Source: Amia ocellicauda (taxonomy: Eukaryota; Chordata; Actinopteri; Amiiformes; Amiidae). From it: 64,000 nucleotides of DNA. The position numbers were made by a program, and so were the translations under genes. The notes under the pieces are model-generated. The model was not told the DNA's origin and did no database searches. It saw only the letters and a list, made by a program, of their open reading frames with translations. Shown here one piece after another: positions 36,541 through 49,365 of the stretch; the stretch's first letter is position 1, and each line of letters starts with the position of its first letter. The stretch lies in the NCBI RefSeq assembly GCF_036373705.1, contig NC_089863.1, positions 2,138,444 to 2,202,443 of the forward strand. Reading direction: 5' to 3'.

Positions 36541-37262
36541 ACGAGAACAGCAGCTCTGAAAACTCACACAGTTAATGCGATTCCTACACCAGTCATTATA
36601 TCAGAACATCATTCAGAAGTGCTAATAAAGTGTCCAGTCAGCATATAAACTGGGAGCATGTATGAAGTCAGACAGTGAGAGCACAGCTTGGCGCTCGTAC
36701 ATGGAGACATATTATAGAGAAGACTAAAGCTACAGTGATGGGCAGATTCTGATGTTGGTGTTTTTATGTAATTCAATTTTCTCCCACAATGTTTTTGAAT
36801 AATTCGCCTCTACACAGAAAGTTTTGTCACATGAATGGCACTGTGGCTGACACTTTTGAGCAACTCTTGTTGATTTTCATGATTTTCACTATTTGGATTT
36901 CTATAGGTTGTGGGAATTTCTGGCCAATGTCTGCAGCAGTCTTTTCAGATTCCACTGTGGTCTGTGTCAGCGCTGTGCTATTGGTCCTATTCAAGCTCCT
37001 CAGCACTCCTGATGATTGAGGATGACAGGGTCTGTGCCATTTCTGTGTGATGCCCACTTGTGTGCATAAATCTTTGATCATATGACCTGTGTAACGTGTC
37101 CCTCTGTCTCTTATTTGACCTGAGGGAAATCTCATTTTGAAAACATCTGTTCACACAATACTCGAGCCCTGGCAGCAGCCGAGCTTCTTTTTGACTGTAA
37201 ATGATGCTACACATTTTCTGAACATATTCCACTACCAGAAGAGGTACCCGAAGAGGCAGCAC
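36541..37262 (-). pseudogene. Orphan zinc-finger 5' flank without its exon
   Basis: Starts with the sequence normally just upstream of the splice acceptor (gagaacagcagctctgaaaa) and runs outward through the whole flank, including the integrase-like fossil. The zinc-finger exon expected before 36541 is absent. It is the footprint of a fifth gene copy lost by recombination. Confidence 0.75.
36987..37137 (-). mobile_element. Retroviral integrase-like fossil (second copy)
   Basis: Same fragment as at 16928-17080, with HPQSSG; broken, and carried along by the flank duplication. Confidence 0.65.
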
Positions 37263-37264
37263 TA

Positions 37265-37715
37265 AGATCCAAAATAACTAAAATAAATTAATTACCAGCA
37301 TTATCATTTCTGAGAAGATCATTGCTCACTTTAAGCAGAGCAGTTTCAGAGTTGTGCATTGCACAGAAGCCGGACTGGAACTTTTCAGAGAGGGTATTAC
37401 CACACATAAAAGCCAACAGTTGTTTCCAGTACATTCAAGAGAAAGGGAAACTTGGAGATTGTCTAAAATTGTTCAAATCAGTGGTATCCAGATTGGATTT
37501 CTCCAGGAGAGGCTGAACTATTGCTTGTTTAAAGGAAGATGGGACTGAGCCTGTAGCCAGAGACATTAATGATGGACAAAATATCTGCACAAACAGATCC
37601 CATTACCTCTTTCAATAATCTTGTAGGGATAACATCCAGAGGACAGGTGGAAGATTTCAAATGGGCCACTAGATCAATAGACACTCAGCTGCAATGGGCT
37701 CAAAGCAGCTAAACT
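37265..37715 (-). mobile_element. L2-like LINE fragment
   Basis: On the minus strand, residues typical of an L2 reverse transcriptase can be read across frames: VQPLLEKSNLD near 37540, then an alternative frame with SETALLKVSNDLL near 37330, then ILDLSAA near 37275. It has many frameshifts. The sequence to about 37960 may be the same element but is unreadable. Confidence 0.55.
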
Positions 37716-38257
37716 TTACAGAGCTTGGGTGAGTAATATTAACAATTGTAATGGAGGAGAAATATGATCTAATATTAATAATGTATATGAAAAAATAAAA
37801 TAAAAAAAAACACACAGAGCTCTGGGGAGGAGTCCAAACTATGACTAGATGGATCAACAATATGATTAATAGTATTAAAAAGGACGAGAAACCAGATCGG
37901 AAAGCTCTCGAGTCTCTAACTGCCTTATTAAAGTTGAACATCAGATCTTTTAAAATTGTATAGTGAACAAGTAATTTTTATTTCTTCCATTTCCATTCAG
38001 CTTTCGTAGAGTTTAAGATGTGTAAATTATTATTTATCCAGGCTTTCAGGATTAACTTTCGTATTTAATTGGAGCCACTGTATCAAAGACTGATAAATAT
38101 AGACTTAAAATTATTGATTAGCTTTGCAGTTCAGAGGCACTGAATGCATAGTTGACAATACTAGAGAATTTCTCTGCAGTTAAGTCATTAATAATGCGAG
38201 AGCTAACAGAGGGACTTCTTATAACCACTGGGACAGGAAACTGAACATCTAAAGTAA
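37716..38257. other. Unassigned
   Basis: No gene or named repeat supported; possibly the older part of the neighbouring LINE. Confidence 0.35.
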
Positions 38258-39410
38258 TACACAGGTAAATGAGCAGGAGGTACTAAAGGAACTAGCAGAA
38301 TTAAAAACACACAAATCACCTGGGCCAGATGGGATATTTCCAACAGTACTTAAAGAAATGAGGGAAATTATTTATAGGCCGCTAAGTCAAATATTCCAAA
38401 TGACACTTATGCCCCGTTTCCATTGGCGGACGCGTCTTAAACGGGTGTTTCCACTGGCTAAGCATCTGGATGCGTCCGGACGCGTCCAGAGTTTTGTGCC
38501 GGTTAACTTGCTGGTGCTGGACGTGTGCGTAAGCGTCCGTCCCCACTGAGGACATGATTCGCTATCAGAATTGGAGGTGTGTGTTTGACTTGAGACACAG
38601 GGAGGAGATCAGATACATTGTATCGGAAGATATAATCTCAAGTGCCGTGTGCGATCACGAAGAAATTACAAGTTTATGTGCAGCATGCAGTGAAATCCAC
38701 ATACAGAAACAATGACGGCTTACAGTTAATATCCGAGTGCATTAAACACCGTGATTTCACAGGATTGGTGCAGTGCCGTGACTAGTTAAAATAAACTGAA
38801 GGATAATAATGTATTAATATTGTGTGAGCAGCTGGCCGGGGTTCAGGCTGTGTGTGTGAATGTGTGCAGGACAATCCAGAGACAGTCAGTGTGAAGGAAC
38901 ACGATTCAGTTAACGTGTCCATTTACAAGATAAAATTAATGAATAAATTAATACAGCAGATCTGGGTTTCCCTCTAAAACTTTAAGGACTGGTTTAATAA
39001 ATGCATTTTTTTGAACATGCAACTGCAGCTGTAGATCATGTGAAAGCATATGATATGATATACTTAGATCTTCAGAAAACTTTTGATAAGGTTCCAAACC
39101 AAAGACTGATCCTCAAATTGGAAGCTGTAGGCATTCAGGGTAATGTAAGTAGATGGATTATGAACTGGTTGATGTACAGGAAACAGAGGGTGTCGATTAG
39201 AGGAGTCGCTTCTAACTGGAGTGAGGTTGTTAGTGGAGTTCCACAGGGATCAGTACTAGGGCCTTTGCTTTTTTTTATCTATATTAATGATCTGGACTCT
39301 GGGATAGTTAGCAAACTTTTCAAATTTGCAGATGATACTAAAATAGGTGGCTCAGCAGATACAATCTCGGCAGCACAGGCTATTCAGAGGGACTTAGTTA
39401 ATATTAAGGT
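38258..39410 (+). mobile_element. CR1 LINE fragment interrupted by another sequence
   Basis: 38258-38407 encodes the CR1 region before the fingers (HKSPGPDGIFPTVLKEM). 39007-39410 resumes with the domain around [31 protein letters not shown] and the active site FADDTKIGGS. The coding part between the two pieces is missing. Between them, 38408-39000 starts with ccccgtttccattggcggac, which looks like the edge of a DNA transposon. Confidence 0.75.
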
Positions 39411-39464
39411 TAATAGGTTCTATAACATTTAAAAAGTTGGCTGCTAGTGCATCAGACAAGTTAT

Positions 39465-39481
39465 CAAAATTATTATTATTA

Positions 39482-39514
<33 letters not shown>

Positions 39515-39700
39515 GTCGTCATTTAGCTGACACTCTTATCCAGGGTGATTCACATTTGTACCCATTTATACAGCTGGGTATTTTACTGGAGCAATCTAAG
39601 TGAAGTACCTTGCTCAAGGGTACAACAGCACTGCCCCACCTTCCAGCTATGAGTCCAGAGCCCTAACGAATACTCCACAAAGCTGCAACTGCTGCAACAT
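39465..39700. repeat. TTA microsatellite plus fish short repeat
   Basis: (TTA)n to 39515, then gacactcttatccagggtga and ccttgctcaagggtacaaca, a widespread fish repeat of unassigned class. Confidence 0.6.
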
Positions 39701-40119
39701 TCATGTTAAAATCCTTACAAGTTAAGTAATTGAATTTGTAGCACAAACAAATTCATGGCCAGATTACCACACCGCAAGTGGGGCAACTGACAAGGTGCCT
39801 CTGACCACCAGGGCCCCCCGACCACACTGTTATAATTAAGTTGTGCCGCACCAAAATAAATTCTTATGAGAAACTCAAGTGTTCAATGTTGAGGAGTTCA
39901 CTGGAATATCAACACGGTTGCTGTTAAAAAGCAATAGAAATTGATTAACTGAGCCGGTACTTCAAGCAAAAACAAAAAAGAACAAATAGTGAAGAAAGGC
40001 TGATCTTCTCTAAGTGTACCGCGTACACCGTTTTTTTATGCATTTATTTTTTAAAGGGGGTCTTTAGCTGTTCGTCTGAGGCACCTGGTGCTGATGCCAG
40101 CTCTAGTGTGTCTACTAAT
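39701..40119. other. Unassigned
   Basis: Contains agggccccccgacca near 39808, reminiscent of a hAT terminus; no gene. Confidence 0.3.
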
Positions 40120-40303
40120 GTTGTCCATGTGCTCATTTTCACAAATGGCAAGAATAAAAAATGAACTTGGCACAGGTATGTGTCAGAAGCGCCTCAGTGT
40201 GCTTTAGTTGATTGCTATTGAGTCTGAACTGGTCCGAGAGCTGGACTTTGATGACATACTAGTGACTGAATTCTCAATGAAGGTAAGATGCACATGTATT
40301 TAT
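40120..40303 (+). mobile_element. Old hAT transposase fragment
   Basis: Residues such as RIKNELGTGMCQKRLSVLWL resemble the C-terminal end of a TTF/ZMYM-type hAT transposase. The younger hAT element at 40312 inserted immediately after it. Confidence 0.45.
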
Positions 40304-40311
40304 GTTGACAT

Positions 40312-42874
40312 TAGGGGTAGGCGATATGACGATATAAAAACCACGAATGATAAAAATGTATCCATGATATTATTTGATATTTGTCGATTTATTTTTCTGT
40401 ATTGATTTTAAAATGACACAGCGCAGTATGGCTGCATGCAGTATTGTATGCAGTTGCCTATTGGTAAACGCCTGCCGGCCAATTTTAAACCAATCCACTA
40501 GTCTGATTCGTGCACTTACTAAGAGGCAGACAAATAAACCAATTATAGCAAGGAGTGGGTTGTTCGTGGATTTTGTGTACTCCTGCTTTTCATTTAGCAG
40601 CATAGCTGCATGGCTGACAACACTGAGGAGATGGTTCCAAAAAAAAAAAAAAAAAAATCTACCTCGGTAATATGGAAATACTTTGGATTTTCGCAAAGCA
40701 ATATGGCGCAAACCACTGTAATTTGCAAAGTTTGCAAAGAAAAAGTAAGAGCTTCAGATGGCAACACTACAAATCTTTTTCACCATTTGAAACAAAAACA
40801 ACAGAAAGAGCACAGCAACGTTCAGACGTTAAGAAGAGCTCCTGTGAGTGCCTCAGCAACCGCCACGCAGCTAACAAAGGCGTTTGACAAAGGTACTCCA
40901 TATAACAGAACGAGTAAGTGCTGGCTAGACATAAGAGGTGGAGTAACATTTTACTTGGCCAAGGACATGGTTTCCCTTAAAACTGTGGGAAAATGAGGGG
41001 TTTAAAAGAATCTTTAGAATAGTTGATACGTGGTACAAGTTGCCTGTCGCAAATATTTTTCTAATGTTGCAATTCCACGTCTGTACTCTAAATGCCGCAA
41101 CAAGAATGAAAGAAAAATTTAAGATGTTCAGTTTTTTGTCACGATAAGCGATTTATGGTCTGGTGAAGGCCTTGGAGCTTAACAGCTGGACTTGTCTTCA
41201 GTGCTTTGGACACAGACTTCACCTAGACATTGGTGAGTGAAAGCACTTGAATATAGATTAAAACATTGCCACTAGCCTTCAGATAAGGCCAGTTAGTTCA
41301 AAATAATAATACCGTTAAATTAATATAATACATCTACAACAAACAATAGCAATATAATTTCTATTGTATTATATAAAATATTGTTTATATATAATTTATA
41401 TGAAAATATAGTATTATTGACTAACCAGACTTTAATTAGGCTTCAATTTAATAATATGAACAACTATGAATGTGTGATTTAAGTTAAATTAAATTTGATT
41501 ATTTTTCTTTTATATTAGAAAAAAGTGCCAAAGAGCACCGTGTTGAACGGACAACATCTGTCTGCAAGGAAGTGGACAGCACATTCTCCTTCAGCTGGAA
41601 GAAAAACAGGGACTTGACTAAAGCACAAACAGAGCTGAAACTACCTCAACAGAAGCTCGTCACAGAGTCACCAACACGATGGGGTTCCAGACTCAACGTG
41701 ATTGAGAGACTGTTGGACCAGGAAAAGGCTGTTTCTCGGCACTTGAGGATAGACAAGATGACGAAGCATTTGGCGCGATCATGGCAATATGTTCGAGTGT
41801 ATAAAAAAGGCCCCGAGTCCACTAAAGGACTTCACAGAAGCACTCTCAGGAGAGGACTATGTAAGTGTGTCTTACCTAAAGCCTGTGCTTCACCTTTTGA
41901 AGTTCAACATATTGAGCCAGGAAGATGACAGTGATGACGAGAACGAGAAGGAACAAGAACTTACAAACACCACTGGATCCCACCACTGATGCCCTGCTGG
42001 ATATGGCCTCACTTGTAGCTCCGAGTTGGAGACCCTGCTGACTGTACAAGCACAGTATCCATCAGCATTGGCTCATCCTAGTTCATCTCTCTCCACATAA
42101 CTCCTGATCATGAGACAGAACAAACACCATGAAAAAAAGCTAAGAAAAGACTAGTCAGCTTTTTGAAAGCCTCAAGTGCTGTAACTGTAGCTGCCAAAAC
42201 TGCTTCCCCATCTTTAAAAGATGCAATAGACTGGGAATTGAAGGGCTATCTGTCCATACCAAATGCAGACCCACTAGCACTTTCCAAAAAGTGCATTCCA
42301 GCAAAAAGTGGTCCCTCAGAATAAGTCTTCAGCACTGGTGGCAATGCTGTCACATGCCGAAGGGCAACTGTAAAGCCAGATGAAGTAGATCACCTGGTTT
42401 TCCTGGCAAAATTTACTTTCTTCTTTTAGAAGAGGAGGAGATATGTTGCTGAAAAGTCACTCAGGAAGGAGATATATTGCAGATTTGCTTGATCATTTTC
42501 AATTGTTGCACTTCAAAACAGAATACAAGAATTTGTTTACATTGTTGAATATTTAACTGTTATAAGTTTTCTTATTTTAGAATAGGTGACATTGTCACTC
42601 AGGAAGACAGAGAAATATTGTTCATTTGCTTGATTGTTTTGGATTTGAAATACTGCATTTTTTTTTTACTTTTACTTAAAAGAATATAAGAGTTGGTTTA
42701 TATTGTTGAATGTTTATACTTTTAATTGCACATTTAATTAAAAACAGCGTGAATGATCTGTTATTCTTGTTCTTTATTTGTTTCCTGGCTTTTAGGGTTA
42801 TATTGTTCAAAATAGGGAAATTAGTTTTGTTGAACTGTGTTGACATGAAATGTTTGAAATATCACCCACCCCTA
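40312..42874 (+). mobile_element. hAT transposon, BED-finger type, with 8-bp TSD
   Basis: 2563 bp flanked by a perfect 8-bp target-site duplication (gttgacat at 40304-40311 and 42875-42882). The terminal inverted repeats are taggggtaggcgatat on the left and the complement of taggggtgggtgatat on the right. It contains a broken transposase gene. Confidence 0.93.
40610..42420 (+). pseudogene. hAT transposase, disrupted
   Basis: Starts at MADNTEEMVPKKKKKK (a basic, possibly nuclear-targeting run). A BED zinc finger follows (VIWKYFGF; CKVCKEKV; NLFHHLKQKQQKEH). The first frame stops at 40996, and sequence resembling the RNase H-like N-terminal part continues in other frames to about 41230. Around 41521-41780 comes the region with SPTRWGSRLNVIERLL; a frameshift near 41790 follows. 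The acidic DDENEKEQE stretch and the C-terminal dimerisation-type motif (about 42340-42410, VDHLVFLAKF) are still readable. With at least four breaks it is inactive but probably fairly young. An intron between about 41230 and 41520 is possible (cag acceptor-like sequence is not clear). Confidence 0.85.
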
Positions 42875-42882
42875 GTTGACAT

Positions 42883-44794
42883 GCTGTAATGCTCGCTGCT
42901 GATATGTACTGTATGATTTAATTACATTTGTTCGTGAGACTGGGTTGAGAATGCCACAATATAGATATTAGGGTTGTCAGGTGATTCAAATTTTGCTCAC
43001 AAATGATACTGTAAACTACTCACACTGCCCTTGTAAGAAAAGCATCACTTGCAAATGAAACAAAACCTTTCCTTTGTCTTCAATGTTTCCTTCTGAAATC
43101 AGGTTTGAATCCGAAGGTTTTCCCTCTAGTGGCTTCCCAGCAAACACACAACATTGTACAACATTGCCATAATGTAAATTACGGTGCTACATCAGCGTGG
43201 CCATGCCGGGCCAGGGCATTTCCACTAGGGCTCAGCTGCACCTCCGCCTGTGCCTGGACTAGTTTTAGGCGGCACAGTTCCGTACTTCGCACCTGCTGAG
43301 TCCCAAACTGGTCCGGGTCAGTAACATGACGTCCCTGACTTAGCTCCACTGCATTTGGAAATTGTAACGACAGTGATGGCGGCCGCTCTTGATGCGAGAG
43401 ATGCTGTTGAAACTTTTGCAAAGAAGGAATATGCGTGTTTACCTTGGGGAAACGATTCATCTGGAGCTGTTATTAATGCACGGTGGAAAAGTGACACACA
43501 GGGTTAATTGCTTGGTGCAGAAAGACATTTGAGTGTTTGAAAAGATCGCGAAAATCCTGCTGGAGAAAGGACTGCATCGGACTGAATACAATGTGCAATG
43601 TAAATTAACTGTCCCAATGTCTTGTACATTTTTTTAGCTTCCCCCTGCTTACACTTAAATCTTAAAACTATTAAAATGTTTAAAACAGAGGCAAATTTTT
43701 ATGTGATCATTCGCATGAAGAATCGTATATTTTAATTATATTTGTAATCCCTCATGATCGCTATAACTATATGTTAGTGGTAATCTACGTATAGACGCTT
43801 TACCAACTGCAGAAATCCAAACCTTACAACTTCACACAACTTAGCGATTAATACAACTGATCCATTCATTACGGTGTCAAAGGCGTTTTTGAAGGAATCC
43901 CATTCACAATAAAAGCTGATGTATTTGAGTGATAATTTTATTTTGCACATTGATAAAGCTGCAGGTACAGAGAAAACTTACTAACAATGAATATGTGGGA
44001 AAACTGTTCCAGTAAGTTATGGATCCCAGAGTGTTGTAGGCGTATTTATATACACATGTATGAGTTTTGCTTAAGAAACTGGCTGTGACTGTCATACTGT
44101 GTATTTCATAATATATAGATATGTAGTGGATTTAGACAGATTTAAACCCAGTGCACTGTATTTAATAATGCAACGCAGTTCATTCTCCCACAGATAAATA
44201 ATAAGGGAGAATATCTGGATACTTAAATTAAGCTATATTGTCAAACTGTATTGTATAAACTACATTACATTTTAAGTGATGTGATTTGTTTTAAATATTG
44301 TTTCAATGTGTCCCAGTTTGTACTTTTGAATATCTGGTATAACTTATAATATAAGACTGTGTTAGATATCGTAAAAAAAGTTTCAGCCCGAAGTTTTTCT
44401 GCACTTTAATGTTAGCGGCATTTCAGCCTCCAGTTTAAAAAACTAAATCCCAGAGTGACGAGTGTCCCAGACTGCAGTTTGACCTTTCGTGTCTCACAGT
44501 CACTTCCTAGGGCATCTAGACCTCCTGACAATGAGAGGAAACGCTGCCGGGCGCAGTGTAGGTGCAGTTACAGCCCGGCCACGCTGAGGTACACCTGAAC
44601 ATGACTAGTGGAAACGGGGTAAAAGTGTCCGTTTACAGCTGTTTATTTTTGCGACAAATTCTTACACCTTTTCTTGAAATCAGGAGCCAACTTTCAGTTC
44701 AAAATCGTGACAGTCCTACAGCCATTTCTGTTGGAATTTCATGCATAAATTAAAATAGGCACAACCCATGGACCGCCTACGAAATGCACAATCC
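42883..44794. other. Unassigned; candidate non-autonomous DNA transposon
   Basis: 43190-44620 begins with GC-rich tcagcgtggccatgccgggc and ends with cagcccggccacgctgaggt and tggaaacgggg. These are inverted relatives of each other and of the ccccgtttcca edge at 38412, so a Harbinger- or hAT-like element is possible. A frame of about 36 codons beginning at 43376 (MAAALDARDAVETFAKKEY) is unrecognised. Confidence 0.35.
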
Positions 44795-45085
44795 CAAGAC
44801 AAAGGCTGCATCCAAAACCACATACTATGCACTAAAGTTACACTGAAGTATCTACTATTTCTCAGACATGAAATGACCACTTCAGACACGCCCCCTTTTC
44901 CCCACATGGCCCTATGGGATTGAAAAGTGTCCAGTGCTCCCATACTTAATTTTCCCAACGGAAGCAGTACATCATCTGGGTACTTTTCACATACTATTAT
45001 ATTGATACTATGTATTTGGGCGTACTACTAATGGTGGCGTACCGTTTTGGCATACTATTTAGTACGCTCCACACATTGTGGATGA
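44795..45085. mobile_element. MITE-like repeat
   Basis: Contains repeated catactatttagtacgct-type ends and ctgcatccaaaaccacatac, a pattern common to short fish DNA-transposon derivatives. The termini are imprecise. Confidence 0.4.
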
Positions 45086-45204
45086 AGGCAAAAAAAAAAA
45101 ACACGCACTGAACCAGTGAAGCATGGACCAATTCCACTGGCGTCTCCCGAGCCACATGCAACTTGCATCACATGTGAAGAGGCCCCAAATACCTCACCCG
45201 TACA

Positions 45205-45713
45205 TGAGGTTACCAAAGAGCACATAATGAGACCAGCTTCTACCAGTCTGTATCAGATGCATCCCTCTGCAGACACACAATACAAATTTAGTACAGAACG
45301 TACGTTCTAGTAAAATCACAAGAAGATGGGGAAGTGGGCACACAACCCCCCTTTGCCTATCTAGACATGCGTTAGATACGTGTGGAATATAAATAACGAA
45401 ATGGCTACATATGTCTCCATATTTGGGCATAAAATAGAAAATATTGTGTTTAAGCTTAATCAGGAAGATAGTGAGGATATCATAAGAAAACATAAGTTGT
45501 CTCCCCCTTATTGGTTCAAACTCACCCTGTCCAGGATATCACAGTATGTATATAACATCATGTAAGCTCTATGATTTTAGGGAAGTAAGGACAGAGACCT
45601 GCGTGTCTGTGTGTATTACTTTTCTCCAAGGAGCTTGAATAAAGACTCTGTTTGATTCAATCTACTCTACAGTCTGATTTTTCTGAGAGCAATTAAAAGG
45701 GGATTCTTCAACA
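45205..45713 (+). mobile_element. Solo LTR (endogenous retrovirus-type fossil)
   Basis: About 509 bp, starting TG and ending CA, with a polyadenylation signal (aataaa near 45640). No internal region is attached. A truncated inverted copy is at 22018-22344. The flanks taca and tgca differ at one base, so the target duplication is uncertain. Confidence 0.65.
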
Positions 45714-45964
45714 TGCATCTCTCTCCAAGAGGCATAACAGAACATACTGGGTCACATTCTGGTGCCCTATACACAGTTCTGTGCAGAATCAATACAAGCT
45801 GATTTTTGTGTTTTATCCATGCTGAATTGCTTTATAGCATTGTAGTATTTTAACACCACAATTAAATGTAATACTAATGCTTTGCATTGTTTAAAGCAGC
45901 GCAACGGTAGTGACTGAATTAAATGCAATAAACACATTGCATTGCAGCGTGTCAGTGTTTACAT

Positions 45965-46289
45965 CAGGGGTCTCAAACTAAATCCATGGAGGGCTGTGTG
46001 TATGATGCTGGTTTTCATTCCAACCAAGTCCTCAATGACTTAATTTGTCTAATTAATTATTCAATTTGATATATTTAAAGAATATATTGCAAGGTATTTT
46101 ACAGTTGATGGTCTAAAAGTGCATTTGATTCAAGGTACAGTATCTTATAAAATATCCCGGGGCCTGGATAGGTGTTTAAATGTATGTAGATAATTAAACA
46201 ATTAGATCAATTAAGTCATTGAGGACTCGGTTGGAACGAAAACCAGCATCATACACACGGCCCTCCATGGATTGAGTTTGAGACCACTG
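45965..46289. mobile_element. hAT-like MITE with long inverted repeats
   Basis: 325 bp. The ends caggggtctcaaactaaatc and the complement (gagtttgagaccactg) extend as arms of about 110 bp. There is no coding sequence. Confidence 0.85.
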
Positions 46290-46636
46290 ATCTCCGATGG
46301 CTCCACATAAAGAGACACAAAATTAAATGCAATGTGGGCAGAGACTGGGTGTGATTAACATATGGGGGCTGGGATGTGGACGTGGTTCACACTCATACGA
46401 AACCATCAAAATGAGGTTTTCCGGGCATTGTACTTTATTGCAGTTTAATGGAAATAATAAAATAAGTTGTTTTAATAAAGTTTTGGAGCTATTTTGAAAA
46501 CTTGTGCGCTCACTTGTTTTTCTTATCGCTGCCTGCATCGAACGCAAAGCTGAACCATTTTGAAATGCAACGTGAGGCGCCGGGTGATTTACAACTAACT
46601 ATTGAAAATAAAAATAAAAATTATATTATATATATA

Positions 46637-48167
<1,531 letters not shown>

Positions 48168-48169
48168 TA

Positions 48170-48256
48170 AACAGAGCTCTGGAAAAAATTAAGAGACCAC
48201 TCAAAAGTTCAGAAATCAATGTCAAGTGGTCTCTTAATTTGTTCCAGAGCTGTGTA
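48170..48256. mobile_element. Short palindromic MITE next to Tc1
   Basis: About 87 bp. The arms cagagctctggaaaaaatta and the complement (taatttgttccagagctgtg) also enclose agagaccact/agtggtctct. It shares the Tc1 family-type end and sits directly against the previous element. Confidence 0.8.
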
Positions 48257-49166
48257 TAGCAGCACTCATTCCATGTTTAAAGAAAATAGTTTGTATTGAG
48301 AGAGAGATTTGATTGAACACCTTTATTTTACAAAATCACTAACAATACACTAAAAAAGTGTCAGACTGAGTGATTGAGGTTACAACCGACTCCTCATTAG
48401 ACTAATTACTCAAATTAATTTAAGTCAGGTTGTGTGTTTTTCAGTGGACCCAGCGGTCACAGATCAACTGAACCGACGAACCAGTAGAGACTCGGTTCTT
48501 GGTCCATGGTCGTAACCAGAGGTATTGTGGGAACTTTTAAGATGGTGGCTGCAAATGTCTATGTGAAATGTGTGTCTTGACAAGCTCCAGCAAAGTTAAA
48601 ATTAGCTAAACCTAGTGAAAAATGAACATGACACATTGCATGGTCGTGTACATCTATATCTATACTGTCCCTGCTCCTGATTCAGAGCCTCGTCTCTAGT
48701 CTGATAGCACGTTAATAGACTGTGGGGGTTTCATTGGGCTGCGATAATCAATTAACTCAACTGCAGGGTGATCCACGCCTTTATCCCTGCCCCTAGTCTC
48801 CGCCCCGCCATTGTGTTTAATGTAGGCTGCGTCCCAAATCGCACACTTGCTTCCCTTGCGGGGCGGAAGTCCTCCGGTGGCATCATAAGTGCTGTCCCAG
48901 TCCCTCAGAGAGTGAGTGAAGGAGCCTAATCGTGCTGTTTGTCCTTCACGGCTCCCTTCGGATGCGGAAGTGTTTTAGCGCTGAAGTCCCAGAACTCCTT
49001 GCAGTAAAGGCGGAGACACGTCAACTGGGATAATATGGCAGCGGCGGGTGCATATAAATGTAATTTAATGCTAGCCAGATAGTTGTAGATATTGTTAAAT
49101 TATGTATCAAGGAAACTATAATACATAGATAGATAATAAAATTATTATATTATCATGATTTATATA
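48257..49166. other. Intergenic, MITE-like GC-rich patch
   Basis: 48825-49040 (gcgtcccaaatcgcacactt onward) resembles a short non-autonomous DNA transposon found in fish. No gene. Confidence 0.35.
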
Positions 49167-49365
49167 ATTATATAATCATGGCCTGAGCGAGCGACGAGCG
49201 ATCGTGTGAGACAGCGGACGTGCGGACGTGACTGGGAGTCTCTGCGCCTCTGAAGTGCAGCAAGAGCAACAACAACAGCGAGCTACACAGCGCCTGCACT
49301 GCAGATCTGCCTCCGAGTAGAGAAGCAAAAACAACAGTGGCACACAAAAGGGGAGTACTGCTAAT

